Below, piece after piece: positions 28,739 to 37,878 of a stretch of DNA of 64,000 nt. The translations under genes were made by a program, and so were the position numbers. Numbering within the stretch: the stretch's first letter is position 1; each line of letters opens with the position of its first letter. The stretch lies in assembly GCA_965221725.1 (NCBI GenBank), contig OZ244909.1, forward strand, positions 372,001 to 436,000, written 5' to 3'. The DNA is from HK1 sp965221725 (GTDB lineage Bacteria > Pseudomonadota > Gammaproteobacteria > HK1). The notes under the pieces are model-generated. The model saw only the letters and a program-made list of their open reading frames with translations, made no database searches and was not told where the DNA came from.

Positions 28739-30226
28739 ATGAACGAGACGGTGCCCGCCGCCACCCGCGACACCCGCAAGCGCACGCTGATCGACGCCTT
28801 TCGCCGCATCCTCCCGGCCGCCTCCATCCTCCACACCGAGGAGACCCTCAAGCCCTACGAGTGCGACGCGCTCACCGCCTACCGCCAGGTCCCCCTCGTC
28901 ACGGTGCTTCCCGACACCGTGGAGCAGGTGCGGGAGGTGATGCGCATCTGCACCCGGCTCGGCGTGCCGGTGGTTGCGCGCGGCGCCGGCACCGGGCTCT
29001 CGGGCGGCGCCCTGCCGCTGGCCGACGGGGTGCTGCTCAGCCTCGCGAAGTTCAACCGGATCCTGGAGGTGGACACCGTCAACCGCACCGCGCGGGTCGA
29101 GCCGGGGGTGCGCAACCTCGCCATCTCCGAGCACGTCGCCCCCCTCGGGCTCTACTACGCGCCGGACCCGTCCTCGCAGATCGCTTGCAGCATCGGCGGC
29201 AACGTGGCGGAGAACGCGGGCGGGCTGCACTGCCTCAAGTACGGGCTCACCGTGCACAACATTCTGGAACTCGACGTGATCACCGCCGACGGCGAGCGCA
29301 TCACCATCGGCGGCGGCGCGCTCGACTCCCCCGGCTACGACCTGCTCGCGCTGATGACCGGATCGGAGGGGCTGCTCGGGGTGGTGGTGGAGGTCAGGGT
29401 GAAGCTCCTGCCGAAACCCGCCTGCGCGAAGGTGGTGCTCGCGGCGTTCGCGGACGTCGAGAGCGCGGGGGCGGCGGTCGGCGCCGTCATCGCCGAGGGC
29501 ATCCTCCCGGCCGGACTGGAGATGATGGACAACTTCGCCATCCGCGCCACCGACGACTTCTGCGGCGCGGGCTATCCGACCGATGCCGCCGCCATCCTGC
29601 TCTGCGAACTCGACGGGGTCGAGGAGGAAGTCGAGGACCGGATCGCGAGCGTGCGGACGGTGCTCTCGGCTTGCGGCGCGACCGAGGTGCGCGTTGCGCG
29701 CGACAACGCGGAGTGCGCGCGGTTCTGGATGGGGCGCAAGGCCGCCTTCCCCGCCGCCGGGCGCCTCTCGCCCGACTACCTGTGCATGGACGGCACCATT
29801 CCGCGCCGCGAGCTGCCGGCGGTGCTCAACCGCATGCAGACGCTCTCCGACGAGTCGGGTCTGCGCATCATGAACGTGTTCCACGCCGGCGACGGCAACC
29901 TGCACCCCCTCATCCTCTACGACGCGAACGCCCCCGGCGAGCTGGAACTGGCGGAGCGGGTCGGGGCGCAGATCCTGGAGCTCTGCGTCGAGGTCGGCGG
30001 GACGATCACCGGCGAGCACGGGGTCGGGGTGGAGAAGATCGACCAGATGTGCGTGCAGTTCGCATCGCCCGAACTGGTCCAGTTCCAGGCGGTGAAGGCC
30101 GCATTCGACCCGGACGGGCGGCTCAACCCCGGCAAGGCGGTGCCGACCCTGCAACGCTGCGCCGAGTACGGCGCCATGCACGTGCACGGCGGCAAGCTGC
30201 CGTTCGCGGACATCGAACGGTTCTGA
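28739..30226 (+). CDS. glcD: Glycolate oxidase FAD subunit GlcD
   Basis: This 495-residue FAD-binding oxidoreductase (PCMH fold) is the catalytic subunit that oxidises glycolate to glyoxylate. The FAD-binding stretch GAGTGLSGGALPL and QIACSIGGNVAENAGG are clear, as is the C-terminal FHAGDGNLHP and GGTITGEHGVG metal/substrate region. GGAG lies ahead of the ATG at 28739. Unusually, a 390-bp non-coding segment separates it from glcE. Confidence 0.94.
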   Translation: MNETVPAATRDTRKRTLIDAFRRILPAASILHTEETLKPYECDALTAYRQVPLVTVLPDTVEQVREVMRICTRLGVPVVARGAGTGLSGGALPLADGVLLSLAKFNRILEVDTVNRTARVEPGVRNLAISEHVAPLGLYYAPDPSSQIACSIGGNVAENAGGLHCLKYGLTVHNILELDVITADGERITIGGGALDSPGYDLLALMTGSEGLLGVVVEVRVKLLPKPACAKVVLAAFADVESAGAAVGAVIAEGILPAGLEMMDNFAIRATDDFCGAGYPTDAAAILLCELDGVEEEVEDRIASVRTVLSACGATEVRVARDNAECARFWMGRKAAFPAAGRLSPDYLCMDGTIPRRELPAVLNRMQTLSDESGLRIMNVFHAGDGNLHPLILYDANAPGELELAERVGAQILELCVEVGGTITGEHGVGVEKIDQMCVQFASPELVQFQAVKAAFDPDGRLNPGKAVPTLQRCAEYGAMHVHGGKLPFADIERF

Positions 30227-30285
30227 GTCGTGCGTGGCGCCTCCCTGCCGACGGCTCGAAGCACCGGACAGCGGCACGATGTCAT

Positions 30286-30506
30286 GGCATGGTCTTGACC
30301 CGGAAATGCCAACGATTCACGGCGGCGGGCCCGGATCTGGCTGCCTTCGCTGCATTGAACGCGGCATGGGGGCGGCCCGGGGGCTCGACGTACTGTCAAG
30401 TACGCCTGCGCGCCCGGACTCGCGTTCGCCTTGCGAAACCAGTCATCTACGCACCCTCGCTTCGCGAATCGGGGAAATTTCCGGGTTGGCCCGGCCGGAC
30501 CATGCC
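30286..30506. repeat. Inverted-repeat-bounded structured insert between glcD and glcE
   Basis: GGCATGGTC (30286-30294) and ACCCGGAAAT (30298-30307) recur in inverted order as ATTTCCGGGT (30477-30486) and GACCATGCC (30498-30506), bounding 221 bp. Inside are a hairpin CGTACT-gtca-AGTACG (30389-30404) and the near-palindromes TTCGCCTTGCGAA and TTCGCGAA. No protein is coded. It looks like a miniature or structured intergenic element inside the glc operon; the rest of the gap 30227-30616 is featureless. Confidence 0.55.
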
Positions 30507-30616
30507 ACCTCGTCCGCCATCTCGTCCGCAGAAATCGATCGGGCAACCCCCCGGACGAAATGCGCCTGCCCCGTCCCGTCAGGTACGGCGGGTGACAGGC
30601 TGACCGGCGCGGATCG

Positions 30617-31768
30617 ATGGACGCTGATCTGAACTCGCAGCTTTGCGAGCGGGTCCGAGGCGCCGCCGCCGACGGAACGCCGCTCGCCGTCACCGGCGGT
30701 GGGTCCAAGGCGTTCCTGGGGCGCGTCACGCAGGCGGAGCGCTTCGATGTCGCCGGCCATCGGGGCATCGTCTCCTACGAACCGACCGAGCTGGTGCTCT
30801 CCGCCCGCGGCGGGACACCGCTGGCGGAAGTGAAGGCCGCGCTCGCCGAAAGGGGGCAGATGCTTGCGTTCGAACCGCCCGCGTTCGGCCCGGAAGCGAC
30901 CATCGGCGGCACCATCGCGACCGGGCTCTCCGGCCCGGCGCGTCCGTACACCGGGGCGGCGCGCGACTTCATGCTCGGCACCCGGGTGCTGAACGGCAAG
31001 GGCGAGATGCTTCGCTTCGGTGGCGAGGTGATGAAGAACGTCGCCGGCTACGACGTGTCGCGCCTCATGACCGGCGCCTTCGGGACCCTGGGGGTATTGC
31101 TCGAAGTCTCGCTCAAGGTGTTGCCGCGCCCGGCCGTGGTGCGCACCGTCGCCTTCGACACGAGCGCGACGGAAGCCATCACGCGGTGCAACGCCTGGGC
31201 CGCGAAACCGCTGCCCCTGACCGGGGCGTGCCACGACGGGGAACGGCTCTTCGTGCGGCTCGCGGGCACCGGGAGCGGCGTCGATGCGGCCGTCCGCGAA
31301 CTCGGTGGCGACCTCGGGCCCGATACGCTCGATCCGGATCCCGTCGCGGGGAGCGATCGGTGGTGGGCCGCACTGCGCGAGCAGACGCTGCCGTTCTTCA
31401 CCCGGGAGGGGCCGCCGCTGTGGCGCCTCTCGGTGCCGCCCGGCACCGCCCCCCTGAGCATTGCCGGAGACATCGCCGGAGACATGGCCGGAGACATGGC
31501 CCGGGGCATGACCGGAAACATCGCCGGCGATACGCTCGTCGACTGGGGCGGGGCACTGCGCTGGCTGCGCACCGGCGCGCCGGCGGCGGAGGTGCGGGCG
31601 GCGGCGGAGCGGGCCGGCGGCCACGCGATGCTCTTTCGCGGTGGCGACCGCACCGGCGAAGTGCTCCACCCCCTCGCGCCGGTCGTCCGCAGACTTCATG
31701 AACGCCTCAAGGCCGCATTCGATCCGGCCGGCATCTTCAACCCCGGACGGATGTACGAGGGGATCTGA
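30617..31768 (+). CDS. glcE: Glycolate oxidase subunit GlcE
   Basis: This 383-residue FAD-binding subunit is required for glycolate oxidase activity. VTGGGSKAFLG and EPTELVLSARGGTPLAEV mark the FAD domain, and FGGEVMKNVAGYDVSRLMTGAFGTLG is the family core. Residues 282-305 are an insertion of six repeats of four residues (I/M-A-G-D type), made by 12-bp tandem repeats. Translation of glcF starts right at its stop. Confidence 0.92.
   Translation: MDADLNSQLCERVRGAAADGTPLAVTGGGSKAFLGRVTQAERFDVAGHRGIVSYEPTELVLSARGGTPLAEVKAALAERGQMLAFEPPAFGPEATIGGTIATGLSGPARPYTGAARDFMLGTRVLNGKGEMLRFGGEVMKNVAGYDVSRLMTGAFGTLGVLLEVSLKVLPRPAVVRTVAFDTSATEAITRCNAWAAKPLPLTGACHDGERLFVRLAGTGSGVDAAVRELGGDLGPDTLDPDPVAGSDRWWAALREQTLPFFTREGPPLWRLSVPPGTAPLSIAGDIAGDMAGDMARGMTGNIAGDTLVDWGGALRWLRTGAPAAEVRAAAERAGGHAMLFRGGDRTGEVLHPLAPVVRRLHERLKAAFDPAGIFNPGRMYEGI
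31460..31531 (+). repeat. Six 12-bp tandem repeats inside glcE
   Basis: Units of the form ATSGCCGGAGAC start at 31460, 31472, 31484, 31496, 31508 and 31520 with growing divergence. The unit is a multiple of three, so the frame is kept. Confidence 0.85.
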
Positions 31769-32989
31769 ATGCAGACCCGCCTCGCCGACTTCATCCGCGA
31801 CACGCCCGACGGGCGCGTCGCGGACGCGATCCTGCGCAAGTGCGTGCACTGCGGGTTCTGCACCGCGACGTGCCCGACCTATCAGCTCCTCGGCGACGAA
31901 CTCGACGGACCGCGCGGGCGCATCTATCTCATCAAGGAGCTCCTCGAAGGCGCGGAGGTCACCGCCCGGACCCGGACCCACCTCGACCGCTGCCTGACCT
32001 GTCGCGCCTGCGAGACCACATGTCCATCCGGCGTGCGCTACGGGCGGCTTGCGGACATCGGCCGCCGCCTGGTGGAAGAGCAAGTCCCCCGCCCCTTCCT
32101 CGAACGCATCAAGCGCCGCGCCCTGCTCGCGGTGATTCCCCACCGCGCCCGCTTCGCCCCGCTGCTCGCGATGGGCCGCCTCGCGCGCCCGTTTCTGCCG
32201 AACGCCGTCGCCCGCAAGGTACCCCCGCTCGACCCGCCGGGCCGCTGGCCGGCGCCGAGACACGGCCGGCGGATGCTCGCGCTCGGCGGCTGCGCCCAGG
32301 GCGCCATCGCGCCCGGCATCGACACCGCGGCAGCGCGGGTCCTCGACCGGCTCGGCATCAGCTACGTGCCGGCGCCGGCTACCGGCTGCTGCGGGGCGGC
32401 GAGCCATCACCTCGGGGCGCACGACGCGGCGCTTGCGATGATGCGCCGGAACATCGACGCGTGGTGGCCGGAGATCGAAGCCGGGGCCGAAGCTGTCGTG
32501 GTCACCGCCAGCGCCTGCGCGGGCGAGGTCAAGGAGTACGCGGAGATTCTGGAGCACGACCCCGCCTATGCCGACAAGGCGGCGCGGGTCTCGGCGCTCG
32601 CGCGGGACTTGAGCGAGGTCGTCGCCGCCGAGGACTGCACCCGCCTCGCTCCGACCCGCGGGCCGAAACGGGTCGCCTTCCATTCCCCGTGCACGTTGCA
32701 GCACGGACAGAAGATTCGGGGCGTGGTCGAAGGCATTCTGGAGCGCGCGGGCTTCGAGCTCACCGCGGTCGCCGACGCCCACCTGTGCTGTGGCTCCGCC
32801 GGCACCTACTCCATCCTGCAGCCGAAGCTCTCACGCGCGCTGCTCTTGCGCAAGATCGACAACCTGGAAGCCGGCCGGCCGGAGGTCGTCGCCACCGCGA
32901 ACATCGGCTGCTACGCCCACCTCGGCACCGCCGCCTCGATACCGGTGCGACACTGGATTCAGCTTCTGGACCCCGGGGACGGGGCGTGA
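31769..32989 (+). CDS. glcF: Glycolate oxidase iron-sulfur subunit GlcF
   Basis: This 406-residue electron-transfer subunit carries two [4Fe-4S] motifs, CVHCGFCTATCP (25-36) and CLTCRACETTCP, and two C-terminal CCG domains (TGCCGAASHH, LCCGSAGTY). It passes electrons from glycolate to the quinone pool. It starts one base after the glcE stop. With GlcD and GlcE the full three-subunit enzyme is encoded. Confidence 0.95.
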   Translation: MQTRLADFIRDTPDGRVADAILRKCVHCGFCTATCPTYQLLGDELDGPRGRIYLIKELLEGAEVTARTRTHLDRCLTCRACETTCPSGVRYGRLADIGRRLVEEQVPRPFLERIKRRALLAVIPHRARFAPLLAMGRLARPFLPNAVARKVPPLDPPGRWPAPRHGRRMLALGGCAQGAIAPGIDTAAARVLDRLGISYVPAPATGCCGAASHHLGAHDAALAMMRRNIDAWWPEIEAGAEAVVVTASACAGEVKEYAEILEHDPAYADKAARVSALARDLSEVVAAEDCTRLAPTRGPKRVAFHSPCTLQHGQKIRGVVEGILERAGFELTAVADAHLCCGSAGTYSILQPKLSRALLLRKIDNLEAGRPEVVATANIGCYAHLGTAASIPVRHWIQLLDPGDGA

Positions 32990-33035
32990 TCTCTTTATTG
33001 ACAAGGGGTTATCGCCAGATCTTCACGCATCACAT

Positions 33036-33089
33036 ACTCCCGGCCAATTCGCCAGGTACCGTCGTACAATCCGCCCGGCCTGCGGGAGT
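33036..33089 (+). promoter_or_regulatory. Inverted repeat around a possible -10 box upstream of metY
   Basis: ACTCCCGGCC (33036-33045) pairs with GGCC-tg-CGGGAGT (33077-33089), enclosing TACAAT (33065-33070). It could be an operator or a leader hairpin. It does not match a SAM or SAH riboswitch that I can recognise. Confidence 0.3.
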
Positions 33090-33188
33090 GCCCGGCCCGG
33101 CTGCGAACCATCAGCGCGCGAAGCCACCGACAAGTCGCCCCGCGCCACCGGGCACCCCGCCCCTGACGCATACCCCGCGAGGCCACCC

Positions 33189-34520
33189 ATGAGCGGACCC
33201 CGATACCTCAACTTCGACACCCTGAGCCTGCACGGGGGCCAGCAGCCCGACCCGGCCACCGGCGCCCGCGCGACGCCGATCTACCAGACCACCTCCTTCG
33301 TCTTCCGGGACGCCGACCAGGCGGCGGCGCTGTTCAACGCCGAGCGGCCCGGGCACGTGTACTCGCGGATCACCAACCCGACCACCGCGGTGCTGGAGGA
33401 ACGGGTCGCCGCGCTCGAAGGTGGGGTCGGGGCCATCGCCACCGCGAGCGGGCAGGCCGCGATGCACCTTGCAATCGCGACCATCGTGGGCGCGGGCGAG
33501 CACATCGTCGCCTCGTCCGCGCTCTACGGTGGTTCGCACAACCTGCTCTCCTACACCCTGCCCCGCTTCGGCATCGAGACCACGTTCGTCGACCCCCGGG
33601 ATCCGGGCGCGTTCCGCCGCGCCATTCGCCCCGAGACCCGTCTCCTGTTCGGCGAGACCCTCGGCAACCCCGGCCTCGACGTGCTCGACGTCCCCGCGGT
33701 GGCGGATGTGGCGCACACCGCCGGGCTGCCGCTGCTGGTGGACTCCACGTTCACCACCCCGTACCTCATGCGCCCGTTCGATCACGGCGCGGACCTCGTC
33801 TTCCATTCCGCGACGAAGTTCCTCGGCGGCCACGGGGTGGCCATAGGCGGGGTGCTAGTCGACGGCGGCACCTTCGACTGGGACGCATCGGGCCGCTTCC
33901 CGACCCTCACCGAGCCCTACGCCGGCTTCCACGACCTGGTATTCACCGAGGAGTACGGCCCCGCCGCGTTCATCATGCGCGCCCGCAAGGAAGGCGCCCG
34001 GGACTTCGGGGCCTGCATGAGCCCCACCACCGCGTTTCACATCCTGCAGGGGGTGGAGACGCTTGCGCTGCGCATGGAGCGCCATGTCGCGAACACCCGC
34101 AGGGTGGTCGAGTTTCTGAACCGTCACGACGCGGTGGCGAACGTCGTGTACCCGGAACTTCCCGACCACCCCGATCATGCGCTCGCGCAGAGGCTGCTGC
34201 CGCGGGGCTGCGGCGCGGTATTCAGCTTCGAGCTCCGGGGCGGGCGCGACGCGGGACGCACTTTCATCGAGTCGCTGCGGGTGTTCTCGCACCTCGCGAA
34301 CGTCGGCGACGCGAAGTCCCTCGTCATCCATCCCGCGAGCACCACCCATCACCGCATGGACGCGGAGGCGCTGGCCCGGGCCGGGATCTCGGAGGGAACG
34401 GTGCGGCTCTCGATCGGGCTCGAGGACATCGACGACCTGCTCGACGATCTGGGGCGCGCCCTGCACCGCTCACAGCGGGCGGCGCGGGCCGAGGCCGGGG
34501 CGCGGAGGGCGGCATCATGA
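33189..34520 (+). CDS. metY: O-acetylhomoserine (thiol)-lyase, MetY type
   Basis: This 443-residue PLP enzyme of the Cys/Met-metabolism family makes homocysteine from O-acetylhomoserine and sulfide or methanethiol. The PLP lysine is K210 in FHSATKFLGGHG; the N-terminal SLHGGQQPDPATGARATPIY and the C-terminal SLVIHPASTTH, LSIGLED segments fit MetY, and the length of about 440 residues separates it from cystathionine enzymes of about 380. The alpha/beta hydrolase start overlaps its stop. Confidence 0.92.
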   Translation: MSGPRYLNFDTLSLHGGQQPDPATGARATPIYQTTSFVFRDADQAAALFNAERPGHVYSRITNPTTAVLEERVAALEGGVGAIATASGQAAMHLAIATIVGAGEHIVASSALYGGSHNLLSYTLPRFGIETTFVDPRDPGAFRRAIRPETRLLFGETLGNPGLDVLDVPAVADVAHTAGLPLLVDSTFTTPYLMRPFDHGADLVFHSATKFLGGHGVAIGGVLVDGGTFDWDASGRFPTLTEPYAGFHDLVFTEEYGPAAFIMRARKEGARDFGACMSPTTAFHILQGVETLALRMERHVANTRRVVEFLNRHDAVANVVYPELPDHPDHALAQRLLPRGCGAVFSFELRGGRDAGRTFIESLRVFSHLANVGDAKSLVIHPASTTHHRMDAEALARAGISEGTVRLSIGLEDIDDLLDDLGRALHRSQRAARAEAGARRAAS

Positions 34521-35371
34521 AGTTCGAGGTCGACGGCATCGCGAGCTACGCCTATACCGGCGCGCGCCCCCTGGTCGCGGGGCGGCCCGCGGTGGTGTTC
34601 GTCCACGGCGGCGGGCTCGACCACAGCGTCTGGATCCACCAGAGCCGCTATTTCGCGCACCATGGCTTCAACGCGGTCGCGCTCGATCTGCCGGGCCACG
34701 GGCGCTCCGGGGGCAAGCCCCTCGACACCATCACCGGCATGGCCGACTGGACCATGCGCGCGGCCGACGCCCTCGGCCTCGGACCCCTGCGCGTCGCCGG
34801 GCACAGCATGGGCTCGCTGGTCGCGCTGGAGGCGGCCGGTCGGTACCCCGAGCGGGTGGACGCGGCGGCGCTCGTCGGCTGCGCAGTGCCGATGGCGGTC
34901 ACCTCCGCGCTGCTCGAAGCGGCGAAAGCGAACGATCACGCCGCCTTCGACATGATCACCCTGTGGGGACATCGCATGGGCGCGCAGCTCGGCGGCAACC
35001 CGGCCCCCGGCATGTGGATGACCGGCGGCGGAGTGCGGCTGCTGGAGCGGAGCCGCCCCGGCGTGCTCCACAACGACCTCGACGCCTGCAACGCGTATCG
35101 CCACGGGCTGGAGACCGCAGCGAAGATCATCTGCCCGGTGCACCTGCTGATCGGCCGCGAGGACGCGATGGCCCCCCCGCGGGCGACGCGCGCGCTGATC
35201 GCGGCGCTCGCGGTGGTCCGGGTCGTCGAACTTGCGGACTGCGGCCACATGCTGATGGCGGAGCAACCCGACGCGGTCCGCGACGCGCTGATCGCCGCGT
35301 TTTCGGCCCCGGTACCGGATCCGTCGCCCGCGATGCCCGCCGGCGGCCCGACTACATGTCTGCGGCAATGA
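34517..35371 (+). CDS. Alpha/beta hydrolase
   Basis: This 284-residue protein has the alpha/beta-hydrolase triad: S97 in GHSMGS, D216 in GREDAM and H244 in CGHML, plus an oxyanion-hole FVHGGGLDHS. The substrate is not evident; it is not clearly homoserine O-acetyltransferase, which has a different motif set, although its overlap with metY makes a link to sulfur amino acids possible. Its stop overlaps the prephenate dehydratase start. Confidence 0.87.
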   Translation: MKFEVDGIASYAYTGARPLVAGRPAVVFVHGGGLDHSVWIHQSRYFAHHGFNAVALDLPGHGRSGGKPLDTITGMADWTMRAADALGLGPLRVAGHSMGSLVALEAAGRYPERVDAAALVGCAVPMAVTSALLEAAKANDHAAFDMITLWGHRMGAQLGGNPAPGMWMTGGGVRLLERSRPGVLHNDLDACNAYRHGLETAAKIICPVHLLIGREDAMAPPRATRALIAALAVVRVVELADCGHMLMAEQPDAVRDALIAAFSAPVPDPSPAMPAGGPTTCLRQ

Positions 35372-36219
35372 CCGAACCGGGACGCATCGGATTCCAGGGC
35401 GAGGCGGGCGCGTATGGCCACCTCGCGTGCCGGGAGGCGTACGCCGGGATGAAGCCGGTGCCGTATCCGAGCTTCGAAGACACCTTCACGGGGGGCAGGG
35501 GCGGCGAGGTCGACCTCGTGATGATCCCGATCGAGAACTCCCTCGGGGGGCGCGTGGCGGACATCCACCACCTGCTGCCGGAGTCGGGCCTGCACATCGT
35601 GGCCGAGCATTTCCAGCCGGTGCAGCACCAGCTCCTCGCGGTGCCGGGCGCGACCATCGAGGGCATCCGGCATGTCGAGAGCCACGTCCAGGCCCTCGCG
35701 CAGTGCCGCCGCTTCATCCGCGGGCTCGGCGCGCAGCCGGTGACCACCGCCGACACCGCCGGCGCGGCGCGGCATGTGGCCGAGCGCCGCGACCCGGCGA
35801 TTGCCGCGATCGCATCGGATCTCGCGGGCGAGATCTACGGGCTGGAGACGCTGCACGCCCGGATCGAGGACCACCCCGAGAACACCACCCGATTCGTGGT
35901 GATGGCGCGCGAACCGATGCGCCCCGACCCGGCGCAGCGGTGCCTGACCTCCATCGTGTTCCGGGTCCGGAGTGTCCCCGCCGCGCTCTACAAGGCGCTC
36001 GGCGGCTTCGCGACCAACGGGGTCAATATCACCAAGCTCGAGAGCTACATCGTGGATTCGAGCTTTACCGTCGCCCAGTTCTACGCCGAGTTCGAAGGAC
36101 ACGTCGAGCACCGGTCCGTGCAACTCGCACTGGAAGAGCTCGGGTTCTTCTCCGAAGATGTTTCCATCCTCGGCGTCTATCCCGCCCATCCCTTTCGCCA
36201 CGGCATCGGGGCGCCGTAG
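35368..36219 (+). CDS. pheA: Prephenate dehydratase, monofunctional
   Basis: This 283-residue enzyme converts prephenate to phenylpyruvate. It opens with IGFQGEAGAYGHLACREAY, has PIENSLGGRVADIHHLL and NTTRFVVMAR of the catalytic domain, and ends with an ACT domain (SVPAALYKALGGFATNGVN, LESYIVDSS) for feedback control by phenylalanine. There is no chorismate mutase domain. The ATG at 35368 overlaps the hydrolase stop as ATGA; an ATG at 35356 is also possible. Confidence 0.93.
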   Translation: MTEPGRIGFQGEAGAYGHLACREAYAGMKPVPYPSFEDTFTGGRGGEVDLVMIPIENSLGGRVADIHHLLPESGLHIVAEHFQPVQHQLLAVPGATIEGIRHVESHVQALAQCRRFIRGLGAQPVTTADTAGAARHVAERRDPAIAAIASDLAGEIYGLETLHARIEDHPENTTRFVVMAREPMRPDPAQRCLTSIVFRVRSVPAALYKALGGFATNGVNITKLESYIVDSSFTVAQFYAEFEGHVEHRSVQLALEELGFFSEDVSILGVYPAHPFRHGIGAP

Positions 36220-36352
36220 GCATCACCCGCCAGGAACACGCTGAAACGGAACTTTGCGAACCCGCGGGCGCAAACTCCGGTCGCTGTACAGCCCCGATAC
36301 GCCGATATAGAGTCCGCCGCCTGCCGCCGCGCGACACATCCCGTTTCCCGGT

Positions 36353-36397
36353 CCCGGGTCGATTCATCCCGGGTCGATTCATCCCGGGTTGCATCCG
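36353..36397. repeat. Three 15-bp tandem repeats upstream of the aminotransferase gene
   Basis: TCCCGGGTCGATTCA is present at 36353 and 36368 with a third, diverged copy at 36383. The core CCCGG-GTCGAT resembles the 15-bp repeats upstream of gltA. Confidence 0.75.
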
Positions 36398-36453
36398 GGG
36401 CCGAATCGAATCCGCATCCGGGCTGCACTCGAGCCACACCCGAGCCACCGATC

Positions 36454-37677
36454 ATGCGCAACTCGAACCCGCTGCGCGGGCGCAACTTCCTGATGACGCC
36501 CGGCCCCACCAACGTCCCCGACCGCGTGCTCGCCGCCATGCATCGGCCCGCCGTCGACCTCGTCGACTCCGACTTCATGGCCGTCACCGATTCATGCTTC
36601 GCCGATCTCGCCCGGGTGTTCAGGACCGACAGCCGGGTATTCGTCTACGCCGCCAACGGCCACGGAGCCTGGGAGGCCGCGCTCGTGAACCTCGTCGGCG
36701 AGGGCGATCTCGTGCTGGTGCCCTTCACCGGCGTGTTCTCCGCCGCGTGGGGGGCGCTTGCGCGAGACCTCGGGGCCGAGGTCGAGGAGGTGGCGGGGGA
36801 CTGGCGGCGCGCCTTCGACCCCGACCGCATCGAGGAGCGGCTGCGTGCGGACCGGGACCATCGCATCAAGGCGGTGCTGGCGGTACACACCGACACCGCG
36901 ACCTCGGTGACGAGCGACATCGCGGCGGTGCGTCGCGCGCTGGACGCCTGCCGCCATCCCGCCCTGCTGATGGCCGACGTCGTCGCCTCGCTCGGCACCG
37001 TCGACTTCCGGATGGACGACTGGGGGGTGGACGTGGCGGTGGCCGGGTCGCAGAAGGGGCTGATGACCCCGCCCGGGCTCGCATTCACCGCAGTGAGTCC
37101 GCGCGCCCTGGAATGCAGCCGCGCTACCGACACCCGCCGCGGATACTGGGACTGGAAGCGGCGCGTGGACAGCGAGGAGTTCTACATGAAGTTCTTCGGC
37201 ACCCCGCCGGAGCACCTCGTCTGGGCGCTGCGCGAGGCGCTCGACATGCTGTTCGAGGAGGGGCTGGAGGCCGCGTTCGCGCGGCACCGGCGGCTGGCGA
37301 GCGCGGTGCACGCCGCGGTCGAGGTGTGGGGGGAGACCGGGGCGCTGGAGCTCAACGCGATCGCCCCCGCCGAGCGGGCCGCCTCGGTGACCACCATCCG
37401 GGTCGCGCCGGGCATCGATGCGAACCGGCTCCGCAACCTCGCCCGGGAAGAACTCGACGTCTCGCTCGGCTACGGCCTGGGGCCGCTCGACGGCAAGGCG
37501 TTTCGCATCGGGCACATGGGCTGGATCAACGAACCCATGGTGCTCGGCGCGCTGGGTGGGGTGGAGGTGGCGATGCAGGCCGGCGGCGTGCCCTACCGCA
37601 AGGGGGGTGTCACCGCGGCCGTCGACACCCTGGCCGCAGCCCGGTTCCCGGAGACGAGCCGCGCGAACGCAGCCTGA
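36454..37677 (+). CDS. Class V aminotransferase, serine-glyoxylate type
   Basis: This 407-residue PLP enzyme matches alanine/serine-glyoxylate aminotransferases: N-terminal NFLMTPGPTNVPDRVL, ANGHGAWEAAL phosphate-binding loop and PLP lysine K201 in GSQKGLMTPPG. It would convert glyoxylate to glycine with serine or alanine as donor, giving hydroxypyruvate or pyruvate. This fits the glycolate oxidase genes 4 kb upstream. The exact amino donor cannot be decided from sequence. Confidence 0.87.
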   Translation: MRNSNPLRGRNFLMTPGPTNVPDRVLAAMHRPAVDLVDSDFMAVTDSCFADLARVFRTDSRVFVYAANGHGAWEAALVNLVGEGDLVLVPFTGVFSAAWGALARDLGAEVEEVAGDWRRAFDPDRIEERLRADRDHRIKAVLAVHTDTATSVTSDIAAVRRALDACRHPALLMADVVASLGTVDFRMDDWGVDVAVAGSQKGLMTPPGLAFTAVSPRALECSRATDTRRGYWDWKRRVDSEEFYMKFFGTPPEHLVWALREALDMLFEEGLEAAFARHRRLASAVHAAVEVWGETGALELNAIAPAERAASVTTIRVAPGIDANRLRNLAREELDVSLGYGLGPLDGKAFRIGHMGWINEPMVLGALGGVEVAMQAGGVPYRKGGVTAAVDTLAAARFPETSRANAA

Positions 37678-37878
37678 CCATCGACCGACCGGGCAACCGT
37701 TTCCGCCAGGCCGGAACATGCGCTCGAAATCGCTCCGAACGAGTGCGCCGGAGGCCGAAGTCTTGCCGGAATCGCGCCGACGGGAATTGCTGAGCACCAG
37801 CGGACATCTCCGCCGCCCGGGCGGCACTCGGGTGGGATCGCACGGGTTCCGCCCCGCCCACCGCCGGGAGAAAACGTG

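Noticed and set aside
32990..33188. SAM or SAH riboswitch upstream of metY
   Set aside because: An inverted repeat is present but none of the conserved cores of those riboswitches could be found.
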